The translations under genes and the position numbers were made by a program. Of a stretch of DNA of 28,061 nucleotides, positions 1 through 8,789 are shown in pieces. This DNA is from Nemertoderma westbladi (Eukaryota > Xenacoelomorpha > Nemertodermatida > Nemertodermatidae), in assembly GCA_032718475.1 (NCBI GenBank), contig JAUCBJ010001870.1, positions 1-28,061 on the forward strand, in the 5' to 3' direction. Position 1 is the stretch's first letter. Each line of letters starts with the position of its first letter. The notes under the pieces were generated by a model. That model worked only from the letters and a program-made list of their open reading frames with translations. It was not told where the DNA came from and ran no database searches.

Positions 1-1
1 T

Positions 2-1675
2 GATGGGGAGAAGGGCGAGAGACCACCTCGGAATGTCCGCAGAGCTCGAGAGTTTCGGGGCAACCGCGGTCGCCCAAACAGACCGTATGGGGGTGATAAT
101 GATGCGGATGGTGGTGCCCCGTATAATGATGGGCGCTCTGGGTACGGCCAAGATCGCCCAGAGATGGGACCTCAGAATGATTCCGGGTATAGAGGACCTC
201 CCCGGTACCAACAACGCCGAGGGAGAGGAGCTGGACCGCGTGGTGGTGGCGGCGGGAGATTCAACGCCCCGAGACGTCGACCCCAGTACCGAGAGCCCCA
301 TCCTGATGATGCCGAAAGGGCTGCAGATAGAGACGCGTTCCCCAGCGATATGTCTCCCATGAATTTCGCGCCTATTCGAAATGACGAGATGCAGAAAGAA
401 GAACCTATTGAGATCGATGTGTTTAAAGTACCTGGGGACAACGCGGAAGATAAAGATCATTTGGGGGGCGAAAGGCCGAATCGATTCCGGCAGTTTAGAG
501 GTCAAAGAGGTGGTGGGAATTGGCGAGGTCGTCCCCGAGGCGGCGGGGGTTACTATCGCGGTGGGGGAGGCAGGAGACGCGAGTTCGATAGGCAGTCGGG
601 GTCGGATCGCACCGGGATGCGAGCCGTTGACAAGCGAGATGGATCCGGCTCGTATAACTGGGGGCGGAGCGGGTCGAGCGAGGATTACAAGGGTGAGGAT
701 CAGGAGAACCGGCCGCCGTTAGCGGAAGTCGTGGTCGGGGAGGAGGCGGAGAAAGAGCCGGTTGGAGTGGATGATGGGCCTGGCTCTGGTAAAGATGATG
801 AGCCCGTGAAAAAGGATTGGGCTGACCAGGTTGAAGAAGACGAACAGGCAGAAACAACAGCTCATCCGGAGCCGGCGTTTATGACGTTGGATGAATATAA
901 GGCGATTCATCAGTTGGAGGTTTCTAATAAAGCTGATTTCCATGTTAGGATGCCTGGAGAAGGAGAGGATGATAGGAAATGGAACAATACCGTGATGTTG
1001 ACGAAAGGGGGTTACCAGGATGACGGGCACTACGACGCTTGTTTCGAGAGATCATTGAAGACCAGCGGTCGGGTTCGTCACGTCGTTGATATCAACGTGA
1101 CGTTCTCTCCGGAGTCGCGGGCCTCGGTTCGGGGTGGTGGGATTGGGGCAGCGCCCCGTGGGGGGAGTAGAGGTGGTGGTGGGAGGGGGCAGCGGAGGGG
1201 TGGAGGGGGTTACAGGGGAGGGGGGTACGATGGTGGGGGTTACAGGGGTGGGGGGTTCGATGGTGGGAGTTACGAGAGGGAAGGGTACGATAGAGGTGGT
1301 TACGATAGGGGTGGAGGCGGCTACGATAGATACGGTGGGAGCGGGAGCTACGATTATAGATCCGGGGGAGGGTACGATAGAAGCGGGCCGGTGTACGAGC
1401 GAGGTGGTTACGATAGGGGTAACGATGGTTACGACAGGGGAGGGAGAGGATACGATCGGAGTGGCGGATATAAAGAGGAGTTAGGCGGCTACGAGAGGCG
1501 AAGGGGAAGGGGGGGAGGTGGTCATGGTTACGAAGGAGGGAATGAGGTTGCAGCTGTCCCCGGGGAACGCGTTAATCTGTTCCGGGATGGACCGAGACCC
1601 GGTCGAGGTAACTATCGTTCTACTAACGATAGACCCCCGAGCTTTGGGGACGAAGATTTTCCCGAGTTGAAATAA
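2..1675 (+). CDS. SERBP1: SERBP1/HABP4-family RGG-rich RNA-binding protein, 5' partial
   Basis: Frame 2 is open from the window edge to TAA at 1673-1675, about 557 codons; the first in-frame ATG (164) is probably internal because the same Arg/Gly-rich composition continues upstream of it. Seen: an N-terminal RG/NRG-rich part; an acidic linker ending in KKDWADQ (about nt 812-832); TLDEYKAIHQ (about 884-913); a FHVRMPGEGEDDRKW block and a VVDIN block; a large RGG/GGYDRGG tract (about 1129-1540); and the terminal FGDEDFPELK. This order matches the HABP4/PAI-RBP1 family (vertebrate SERBP1 and HABP4, insect Vig), whose members bind mRNA and ribosomes in the cytoplasm. The usual N-terminal start block lies outside the window. 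No intron is visible over this span, although vertebrate homologues are split, so the gene is intron-poor or this is a giant last exon. Family call firm; SERBP1 versus HABP4 is not resolvable. Confidence 0.85.
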   Translation, partial: DGEKGERPPRNVRRAREFRGNRGRPNRPYGGDNDADGGAPYNDGRSGYGQDRPEMGPQNDSGYRGPPRYQQRRGRGAGPRGGGGGRFNAPRRRPQYREPHPDDAERAADRDAFPSDMSPMNFAPIRNDEMQKEEPIEIDVFKVPGDNAEDKDHLGGERPNRFRQFRGQRGGGNWRGRPRGGGGYYRGGGGRRREFDRQSGSDRTGMRAVDKRDGSGSYNWGRSGSSEDYKGEDQENRPPLAEVVVGEEAEKEPVGVDDGPGSGKDDEPVKKDWADQVEEDEQAETTAHPEPAFMTLDEYKAIHQLEVSNKADFHVRMPGEGEDDRKWNNTVMLTKGGYQDDGHYDACFERSLKTSGRVRHVVDINVTFSPESRASVRGGGIGAAPRGGSRGGGGRGQRRGGGGYRGGGYDGGGYRGGGFDGGSYEREGYDRGGYDRGGGGYDRYGGSGSYDYRSGGGYDRSGPVYERGGYDRGNDGYDRGGRGYDRSGGYKEELGGYERRRGRGGGGHGYEGGNEVAAVPGERVNLFRDGPRPGRGNYRSTNDRPPSFGDEDFPELK

Positions 1676-1742
1676 CAGCTGTATGACATTTTGGGGACAT
1701 TTTGTTTCTTTATTGAGTCGAAACGAACTCTAAAATTGTGAA

Positions 1743-1904
1743 ATTAAATATTTATTTGTTGTTTCTCTAAAGGTGGTTATATATATACCGGTAATATGAG
1801 TTCGGTACAGTAACTAGGGATGTGAGTGTTCTAGAACACCCCAGATCTCTCAGTTTATTTACATTTTCTTGCTTTCCTTTGTGACCGTAAATTTACCAAA
1901 TAAA
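1743..1904 (+). terminator. Candidate poly(A) signals of the SERBP1-like gene
   Basis: Two hexamers lie downstream of the stop: ATTAAA at 1743-1748 and AATAAA at 1899-1904. The second lies in the left arm of a 14-bp inverted repeat. Which one is used cannot be told from sequence alone. Confidence 0.35.
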
Positions 1905-1969
1905 TGTTTCCTAGACGTTGGTTGCCACTAAGTCTCCACTAAGTGTCGCATTTCTGGAAACATTTATTT
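1898..1969. repeat. Perfect 14-bp inverted repeat with AATAAA in each arm
   Basis: Arms AAATAAATGTTTCC (1898-1911) and GGAAACATTTATTT (1956-1969) are exact reverse complements around a 44-nt loop. The loop holds a short direct repeat of CCACTAAGT-like units. Each strand therefore shows AATAAA. It could be a bidirectional 3'-end element or the remnant of a small foldback element. Confidence 0.7.
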
Positions 1970-3438
1970 ATTTTATGATATATTCTGAACATTCTCACAA
2001 CTCTAACTTTCGCAGTCCTGAGGGGCGAGCCACGAAGTGTAGCTGAGCCTTTAGGAAGCGTTCTAATTAGTGGACCGTCTGTGAACTCCAATAAGTCGAT
2101 CGATTTTTTTATGAAATGAAACTAAACTTGGTTCACATTTAGTCTATCGAAGGTCTATCAAATTCTGTGTCTACCGCCAGGTGGAGTGAGTGACCAGAGG
2201 TCACTAATTGCGCTGTTACCAGCCCATCTAGAGCTGTACGGAATCCCCACGTACGAACTCGTATTCATCGTATTTTTGATTAGCCTAGCTGATGTTCCCC
2301 ATACCGGTATACTTAGTGATTATTAGGAACTATGAACCTGTCCTCGTGCTGGGGTTGAGTTATTGAGATAAAGTAATATGGTTTAGGACTTTAGGATATA
2401 CAACTCTTGGTATTTGATTTGCACACATTTAGTTCCTGTAATGTACCGGTACCGGTACCGACTACCGGTATGTAGTACCGGTACTAGTACTTGTAACTAT
2501 TTGTGTGGTGTGAGATCTATATTTCTGTTGGGGTGTGTTTGTGTGTTTAAAAATATTGTATATTGGTTTTTTTTATTTGGTAATTATTTTAATAATTGCC
2601 TTGATGCTTTCTCATTGGCATTTGTTCTGTTTCTCTCCGGTTACTCTTGTATATATATATATCGATATATCGAATTACCTAAAAGACAATATATACTAAT
2701 TCTAGTTTAGGTTATAAAATTATTTTCCCCTTTTAAATGTTTCACAAATTAATTAATTGAAGGTTAATTAATTGTTAATCACAGCGCAGCATCGGTCTGT
2801 TTCTTAAGAATATGTTTTAGTTAGATTAATGTAATTATTATTTAACATGATTACCAAATAATTACTAAATACTGATTAATAATTACAAATAATAATATCA
2901 ATGAAAATGTCATAGAATTACATTTTAAACTCGAAAGAAGTTGATTTATGGAACCTTTAAGCCCCTCTTCCTCCCTCTAAAGTAAACCCTTTCGTCTCCA
3001 GTTTTTTACATCTTATGTTGTAGTTGACAAGGGGCCGGGGCTGGGGGGATATATATTCAATATTAATGACATGTAAAGTATATTATTATTATAATATTCA
3101 ATTACTCTATAAATCCTTAGTAAGGGTAACATCTTTATTTATGTAACTCAATTCGTGTGCTGCTGTTGTTTAATCGTTATAGAATATTTCGTACCCGTAG
3201 ATTTTTTTAGAACTAACTAACTCCTACATGTTGTTCCCAGAAGGCAATTATATTAAATCTATTGTCCTGAATTTCAGATTATATTATAAAAATATATATT
3301 ATTATTTGTTGATTTAATCGATGGAGTTCCGTAAAGTGTTGTTTATTTCTCTTCTTTTTATCCCCCCCCCCCCACTCATCGATGTTGCCACGTATTAATT
3401 GTTGGGCCAGCTGGCCTGTAGTGCTGCGAACTTTAAAC
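1970..3438. other. AT-rich intergenic DNA
   Basis: No convincing gene. It holds a cluster of CCGGTAC-type palindromes near 2443-2490, short AT microsatellites near 2650-2670, and a 12-base C run at 3362-3373. A 98-codon ORF at 2414-2710 begins in the palindrome cluster and has no recognisable domain, so I do not call it. Confidence 0.6.
2443..2490. repeat. ACCGGT/GGTACC palindrome cluster
   Basis: GTACCGGTACCGGTAC at 2443-2458 is a perfect 16-bp palindrome. It is followed at once by further TACCGGTA and GTACCGGTAC blocks. Single copies of ACCGGTA-type words also occur near 1787 and 2302. Confidence 0.7.
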
Positions 3439-4629
3439 GGTCCCAGTTTCGATCCCAGTTTCAGTTTCAGTTCCAATTTTGGTCCCAGTTTCGGTCTCAG
3501 TTTCAGTTCCAGTTTCGGTCCCAGTTTCGGTCTCAGTTTCAGTTCCAGTTTCGGTCCCAGTTTCGGTCCCATTTTTCGGTTATAGTTTCGGTTCCAGTTT
3601 TCGGTTACAGTTTCGGTCCCAGTTTCAGTTCCAGTTTCAGTTCCAAATTTTGGTCCCAGTTTCGGTCCCAGTTTCTGTCTCAGTTCCAGTTTCGGTTCCA
3701 GTTTCGGTCCCAGTTTCGGTCCAGTTTCAGTTCAAATTTCGGTTCCAGTTTCGGTCCAAGTTTTTGTCTCAGTTCCAGTTTCGGTCCCAGTTTCAGTTCA
3801 AATTTCGGTTCCAGTTTCGGTCCCAGTTTCGGTTCCAGTTTCGGTTCCAGTTTCGGTCCCAGTTTCGGTTCCAGTTTCGATCCCAGTTTCAGTTCCAATT
3901 TTGGTCCCAGTTTCTGTCTCAGTTCCAGTTTCAGTTTCGGTCCCAGTTTCAGTTCAAATTTCGGTTCCAGTTTCGGTTCCAGTTTCGGTCCCAGTTTCGG
4001 TTCCAGTTTCGGTTCCAGTTTTGATCCCAGTTTCGATCCCAGTTTCGGTCCCAGTTTCGGTCCCAGTTTCGGTTCCAGTTTCAGTTCCAATTTTGGTCCC
4101 AGTTTCTGTCTCAGTTCCAGTTTCGGTCCCAGTTTCGGTTCCAGTTTCGGTCCCAGTTTCGGTTCCAGTTTCGGTCCCAGTTTCAGTTCCAGTTTCGGTC
4201 CAAGTTTCAGTTCCAGTTTCGGTCCCAGTTCCAGTTTCGGTCCCAGTTTCTGTCCCAGTTTCGGTCCCAGTTTCGGTCCCAGTTTCGGTTCCAGTTTCGA
4301 TCCCAGTTTCGGTCCCAGTTTCTGTCTCAGTTTCGGTCCCAGTTTCGGTTCCAGTTTCGGTCCCAGTTTCAGTTCCAGTTTCGGTTCCAGTTTCGGTCCC
4401 AGTTTCGGTTCCAGTTCCAGTTTCGGTTCCAGTTTCTGTCCCAGTTTCGGTTCCAGTTTTGGTTCCAGTTTCGGCTCCAGTTTCGGTCTCAGTTTCAGTT
4501 CCAGTTTCGGTCTCAGTTTTAGTTCCAGTTTCGGTTCCAGTTTCTGTCCGAGTTTCGGTTCCAGTTTCGGTCCCAGTTTCAGTTCCAGTTTCGGTTCCAG
4601 TTTCGGTCCCAGTTCCAGTTTCAGTTCTC
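3439..4629. repeat. 12-bp minisatellite (CAGTTTCGGTYC), about 100 units
   Basis: Nearly continuous tandem units of CAGTTTCGGTCC or CAGTTTCGGTTC, with CAGTTTCAGTTC and 6-bp half-unit variants, run for about 1.19 kb. Because 12 is a multiple of 3 and the unit lacks stops, long ORFs appear on both strands with four-residue periodicity (FGPS, VPVS, TGTE, KLGP); these are composition artefacts. The left part is more degenerate than the right. Confidence 0.95.
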
Positions 4630-4892
4630 AAAAAGAAATATTTCCCAAGAAGTGTCTTATTTAACTACCATTAAAATATATACCGGCTTGGCTTATTATT
4701 AAATACCATCTTATTATTAGATACAAGTTGCCGTGCGGCCAATCGTTTTTTTGGCTGCAAAAATTAAGTGTTAGGAGTACAATTACGTATTACTTGAAAT
4801 ATTGACGTATTAATAATGATCTCGGTAAATTTTATATCTCGAGGTTACCGAAACTAAAGCGCTATTTATTTTATATCCAAGCAATAAATAGT
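4630..4892. other. Short AT-rich spacer
   Basis: Unique AT-rich sequence between the 12-bp minisatellite and the minus-strand non-LTR insertion. No gene seen. Confidence 0.5.
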
Positions 4893-4902
4893 TTGATATA
4901 AA

Positions 4903-5913
4903 GTACTACTACTACTAGGTCGAGCGAACTCGGACAGTGGAAATGAGATCCTTCCAGGCTTCCCGATTCTCCATAGTTGTCGCAATTTCGTTTCCCCCAA
5001 GTTCAGCATCCCTTTCAAGTTGATCTATATATGTTATGGCCGGTCGTCCACGACTACGCTTTCCATGAGTTGGTTGCCAGAGAAGTAGATCTGGTATGAC
5101 CTCGTCTTTACTTCGCCAGCAGTGCCCACTGAATCTTAATCTGCGTTCACAGAGGGTGGTTGATACAGGTGGTATTGTACCATAAAGCTCGGCGTTTGTC
5201 ATGTGTTGTCTCCAGCTGATGTTTAGGGCTGCCCTTAGTAGTCTTGTGTAGCAACCATCAATTCGTTGTTCAAGTGATTTAGTCAGTGTCCAGGTCTCAC
5301 CCCCGTATAAAAATACACTTTCCACTGTGGCTCGAAAGAACTTAGTCTTCAGGTGCCTGGAGAGATCTGATTTCCAGATGGTATCCATTTTTGATAGAGC
5401 TACCCAAGCCTTTGCTTTCCTAACTTCTATGTCCTTTTTGCTACTCTCTATCCATGATCCAAGGTACTGGAAGTCATCGACCTTCCTTAGTTGATTATTA
5501 TCAATGGTTGTCAAGTTTCCATCAACTTTAAAGGTCATGAATTCGGTCTTGGTAGCATTTATATGCAATCCAACCTCCTTAGCAACCCTCTCCACTTTAT
5601 TTAGTAGAAGCTGTGCATCTGCTAGCGTGTTAGAGAGCAGCGCGATGTCATCCGCAAAGTCGGTGTCTGTGACTGTAGTTGCCGGATATCTACTACTTCT
5701 GCGTTCTTGTGGTGTGAATCCCAGATCTTCACCCTTTGTGGCCGTCCTCATTGCGTAATCCAGCACAATTACAAATAGTAATGGTGCTAATGTGTCACCT
5801 TGCAGTACGCCAGCCAGGATTGAGAAAAACTCAGTTTCACCATCTGGTGAGAGTACGTACCTGCGCTTCTGTGTCACAATATAACAATCCAATGCCAGCA
5901 ACAATTGCTGGCA
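4903..5913 (-). mobile_element. 5'-truncated non-LTR retrotransposon insertion
   Basis: A discrete insertion of about 1 kb on the minus strand. The 10-bp sequence TTGATATAAA occurs on both sides (4893-4902 and 5914-5923) and fits a target-site duplication. The 3' end is a TAG microsatellite tail (plus-strand TAC repeats, 4904-4917). The 5' end on the minus strand is a foldback of 11-bp arms (5891-5901 and 5905-5915). It keeps only the C-terminal part of the reverse transcriptase ORF. Simple-repeat 3' tails occur in several non-LTR clades; the clade is not resolved here. Confidence 0.85.
4915..5904 (-). pseudogene. Non-LTR reverse transcriptase, C-terminal fragment
   Basis: An open frame of 329 codons on the minus strand. 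Seen: GVLQGDTLAP (RT palm), the catalytic block DFADDIALL, GLHINATKTE, the thumb-like region with YLGSWI, and a C-terminal tail with GHCWR and WQPTHGKRSRGRP, typical of endonuclease-RT ORFs of cnidarian, sponge and other invertebrate non-LTR elements. The fingers domain and the N-terminal endonuclease are absent. The first 20 or so residues come from the foldback at the truncated 5' end, and there is no native start codon. The stop codon is the first TAG of the 3' microsatellite tail. The remaining frame has no internal stop, so the insertion is fairly young, but the product is not a functional polymerase. Confidence 0.85.
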
Positions 5914-5915
5914 TT
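5891..5915. repeat. 11-bp inverted repeat at the 5' end of the non-LTR insertion
   Basis: AATGCCAGCAA and TTGCTGGCATT flank a 3-nt loop. The last two bases overlap the target-site duplication. A snap-back during target-primed synthesis would give this structure. Confidence 0.75.
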
Positions 5916-6027
5916 GATATAAATTTATTTATTAATATAAGGAAATAGTATTTTTGAATACTAAAACTAAAAACAAGAATTGTTCTACGTGTTTGTATAT
6001 TTATTTCCAATTTATAGTTTTTACTTC

Positions 6028-6070
6028 CTGTTATAAATCGGGAATTCTGTTATAAATCGGGAATTCTGTT
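6028..6070. repeat. 19-bp tandem duplication
   Basis: CTGTTATAAATCGGGAATT occurs twice head to tail (6028-6046 and 6047-6065), followed by a partial third copy. Confidence 0.8.
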
Positions 6071-6463
6071 CCATTTCCAATATTACAAAATATCAAGTTT
6101 CAGTTCTAGTTTCAGTTTAAAAAATATTGAAGTTTCAGGTCCGATTGGATTCGAGATTATATTTTATTTATGTTCTATGGCATTACATGTTCAGGAAAAT
6201 ATATAAAGTAACTAAAGACAGCTGAAAGAGATAAAGAAACCCAGTATTGAAACATGTTTTGGGTATTGTGACACAATATTTTAATAAGAACGCCTTGGCT
6301 AGGCCCAAGGGGTTCTAAAACTACAGTTAGTTGTTCTAGAAATCCTTGGCTAGGGCCTATTTTGGAAGTTTGTAAAGATAGGCAGCGTCCATCAATGTGT
6401 TTATATTGGGGGAATATTAACGATGTTCGACAGGAAAATTGTTTTTGTCATAAATAACCATTT

Positions 6464-6542
6464 AAGTGGTGGCAAAAAAATAGTTTTTTAGTCTCGCTAC
6501 GCTCGCCAAATAAGAAAGCAATATTACTTTTTGCCAACACTT
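6464..6542. repeat. Short foldback, MITE-like
   Basis: Arms AAGTGGTGGCAAAAA (6464-6478) and TTTTTGCCAACACTT (6528-6542) pair at 14 of 15 positions around about 49 nt. It could be a tiny non-autonomous foldback element; no clear target-site duplication is seen. Confidence 0.45.
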
Positions 6543-6962
6543 CCCAATTAAAAAAAACCTTGGTAATTTGGCAAAACTGTCCAGTTATTTGTCATAGGTA
6601 GCAGCAGGTAAGCTACTTTAACATAATTACTAAATTGGTCAACATTTACAGATAGATTTATTTATACATTATGTAAAAACAATAACAAATACACCAAACA
6701 ATGTACCGGTATAAAGGTATTGTCCAACATAACATATAGGATTACCCCTAAAGCTTTGCAGCTTATTTCCAAGGGGGTCCTTTATGTTACTTGGATACAA
6801 CTACACGTTCGTGGTGCATTCGCGCAGCACGAGGCTCAGTTATCAGATACAGATTAAAATTGAGCAATTTTATCCCAAAATCGGTATTGAAGAAATTTGA
6901 ATAAATAAATGAGAAATTCAACCAAACCACCAATAATAATAAATCAAAGAAAATAGGAAAGT

Positions 6963-6987
6963 CCCCCCCCCCCCCCCCCCCCCCCCC
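6963..6987. repeat. Poly-C tract, 25 bases
   Basis: An uninterrupted run of C. Long mononucleotide runs recur across this window; the exact length is likely unreliable in assembly. Confidence 0.9.
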
Positions 6988-7284
6988 TCGCTTCAACAGC
7001 CCAACCCAAAGGAGCACAGTATTAACAGAAAATTTGTGTTTTAAAAGTAATATATTTTTAGATTTTAGGTGTGGAGGCAACCCAATTTGTAAAAATTGTT
7101 AAAACTTACCTTATGCCGATAGTATTGATACTGAAATATTAATCAATTAATTAATAATAATTAATGATAAATTAGTTAATTAAATACACGGCAATCATTT
7201 TGCGAGATAAAGCAAGCTGGCTTATTAGTCTGGTACCTTACACTAGTAGTGCCTGCCTTTCCTATATGCCCTATAGATGTAATT

Positions 7285-7289
7285 CTGTG
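7285..7289. repeat. Left target-site duplication (CTGTG)
   Basis: CTGTG directly precedes the TGT of the 5' LTR. The same five bases directly follow the 3' LTR at 19541-19545. Five-bp duplications are the usual length for BEL/Pao elements. Confidence 0.85.
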
Positions 7290-7871
7290 TGTTAGCGTAT
7301 TCAATTCCGCTAACACCCCACAAAGTAAGCCGTTAAGCAATATTGGGGGCCACGAGGTTGGGTAATCAACCACTCGTGCCACCCCAACAAAGTGGGAAGG
7401 AGAAACACACAATAGGGGTCAGGGGCCACACCCCTGACAGAGAGAGAACAGCAGGAGTGAAGGGAAACACTCCAAAGGGCGCCAACAGGGATATTAGCCA
7501 ATGGGGGGCAGGCACCGGCTAGGTACTGTAACAACGGCCAAACCGTGCAATGTATATTATTAGGTATCAGTGATTCTTAGTTCAGTTATCTCATTGTGTT
7601 AGTCGGTTAGCTAGGGTAGAGCGGAGACTTCTATTACCGTCCTCGCCTACCACCATTTACCTGTACATTACCGTAGTACTTCATTTGGGTTATCTATCCA
7701 TTTTATACTATACCATCTCAACGTTTATACTATCTATCGCATTCATACATATCGGAGGCTCAGTAACATCAGAACTCTTACCGAGACTCTTTTCACACTC
7801 ACACACGGCGGGGACGCGTAGGTACAACAACTCAATCGGATAAACCGGGATCCTGCTTAGATCCCGTCACA
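7290..7871 (+). repeat. 5' LTR (582 bp)
   Basis: Direct repeat of 18975-19540. It starts TGT and ends ACA. The first 150 bp contain three successive hairpins: TGTTAGCG/CGCTAACA (7290-7297 and 7308-7315), an imperfect long stem (7343-7387), and GTCAGGGG/CCCCTGAC (7418-7425 and 7431-7438). The core promoter lies at 7498-7587. A GGGATC/GATCCC foldback near 7847-7866 is lost in the 3' LTR. The two LTRs differ at about four sites in the first 385 bp but at many sites and several indels in the last 200 bp. Confidence 0.95.
7498..7587 (+). promoter_or_regulatory. LTR core promoter: CCAAT box, TATA box, initiator
   Basis: CCAAT at 7498-7502, TATATTAT at 7553-7560 and an arthropod-style initiator TCAGTT at 7582-7587. 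TATA start to the initiator A (7584) is 31 bp, the normal spacing for RNA polymerase II. Transcription would start near 7584, defining U3 as 7290-7583. The same elements occur in the 3' LTR. Confidence 0.65.
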
Positions 7872-7915
7872 GTAATAGAACTAGATTCTGTCAGCAAGCC
7901 GACCTAAAGCAAGAG
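7584..7915 (+). other. AUG-free RNA leader of the LTR element
   Basis: From the predicted start (7584) to the first ATG (7916) there are 332 nt with no ATG in any frame. This supports both the promoter call and the start codon. A conventional primer-binding site beginning TGG is not seen next to the LTR end at 7872. Confidence 0.55.
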
Positions 7916-8770
7916 ATGAGTGACGTTACGCCAACGCGGACCCCGGACGAAGAACTAACGATTCGCGAGGCCGCGACCAGACGGTATAGGCCTACGACGC
8001 CGGACCCATCGGTAACGGGTCATCCGGCAGTTCAAGATGAGGGGGGCCGTCTGGAGCCGGAAGTCGAGTTGAGTGAAGGAGAGAGCGAGATGGAAGGAGA
8101 AAGAGACGAGTCGACACACGTCGGTCGACGTACCGATGTCGCCGGCCAGCCACAGGCTGAGGGCGACGGACGGCCCACCGGAACGGCGACGGTGGGGCCG
8201 CCGGTACGACGTCGGACCCGGAGAGATGGAGGAGAGGTCGGCGACGAGGACGTCGGGGTTTCTGATTGACTTCGACGGGCCTACAACGCGACCCAGAAGC
8301 TACTTAAGGAGGCCAAGGAGGGGGCGGAGATAGATGAGGTAAAGTTGACAACAGGACTAGGTGAGTCGGATAGACATTTTAGTTATCTAATGCGCTTCGG
8401 GCAGAGAGAACTGGCCAAGGAGAGAGCGAGAGGGGTTGCCGAGGAACTGTGTGACTTATGGCGGTGTAGGGGTATGCAACCTAGCGTAGTGTACATAGGG
8501 CCATACTTAGTCGATGCCCGGGGTATAAAATTAGTGGGTTGGAGGAGACCTGAGGAGGGCGAATCCGAGGTTAACCCCGAGGATTCGGTCTCGTCGGTCG
8601 GAAGGAATTCCAGTTCCGGGAGGCGGGGGAAAGTTAGTAGATTGGGAAGGCGGAGGGAATCCGTCACAACCGATAAGTCTGCTACATCCTCCGTAAAAGA
8701 AAGACGGGTGAGAGAGATAAATGCCACGTACCATCTCGACCTGATAGCGCAAGGTCAGAGAAGTAAATAG
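7916..8770 (+). pseudogene. N-terminal ORF of the LTR element, interrupted by one TGA
   Basis: The first ATG after the 5' LTR (G at -3) opens a frame that reaches TGA at 8267-8269. The same frame then stays open to TAG at 8768-8770, giving about 284 codons with one stop. The first part is acidic, Pro/Thr/Arg-rich and probably disordered. The part after the TGA looks like a folded helical segment (about nt 8270-8540, with YNATQKLLKEAKEG and VVYIGPYLVDARGIKLVGW), then a Ser/Arg-rich tail. I do not recognise a family. Its place at the head of the genomic RNA and in front of Gag suggests an N-terminal Gag extension. TGA could come from CGA by CpG decay; TGA followed by C is also a leaky context, so readthrough is possible. 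Confidence 0.5.
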
Positions 8771-8789
8771 ATGGTTAGAGGAGGGGAGA

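Larger units (their letters stand above)
5924..7284. other. AT-rich intergenic DNA
   Basis: No gene seen. It contains a 19-bp unit repeated twice (6028-6065), a short outlier resembling the 12-bp minisatellite (about 6092-6119), direct repeats of CCTTGGCTAGG (near 6293 and 6343), an imperfect 15-bp inverted repeat (6464-6542), and a run of 25 C (6963-6987). Confidence 0.6.

Noticed and set aside
2414-2710. 98-codon ORF
   Set aside because: Starts in a palindrome cluster, hydrophobic low-information product, no domain, AT-rich surroundings.
3279-4674. Long ORFs on both strands in the 12-bp array (up to 421 codons)
   Set aside because: The unit length is a multiple of 3 and has no stop, so frames on both strands stay open; four-residue periodicity and no unique sequence or start context.
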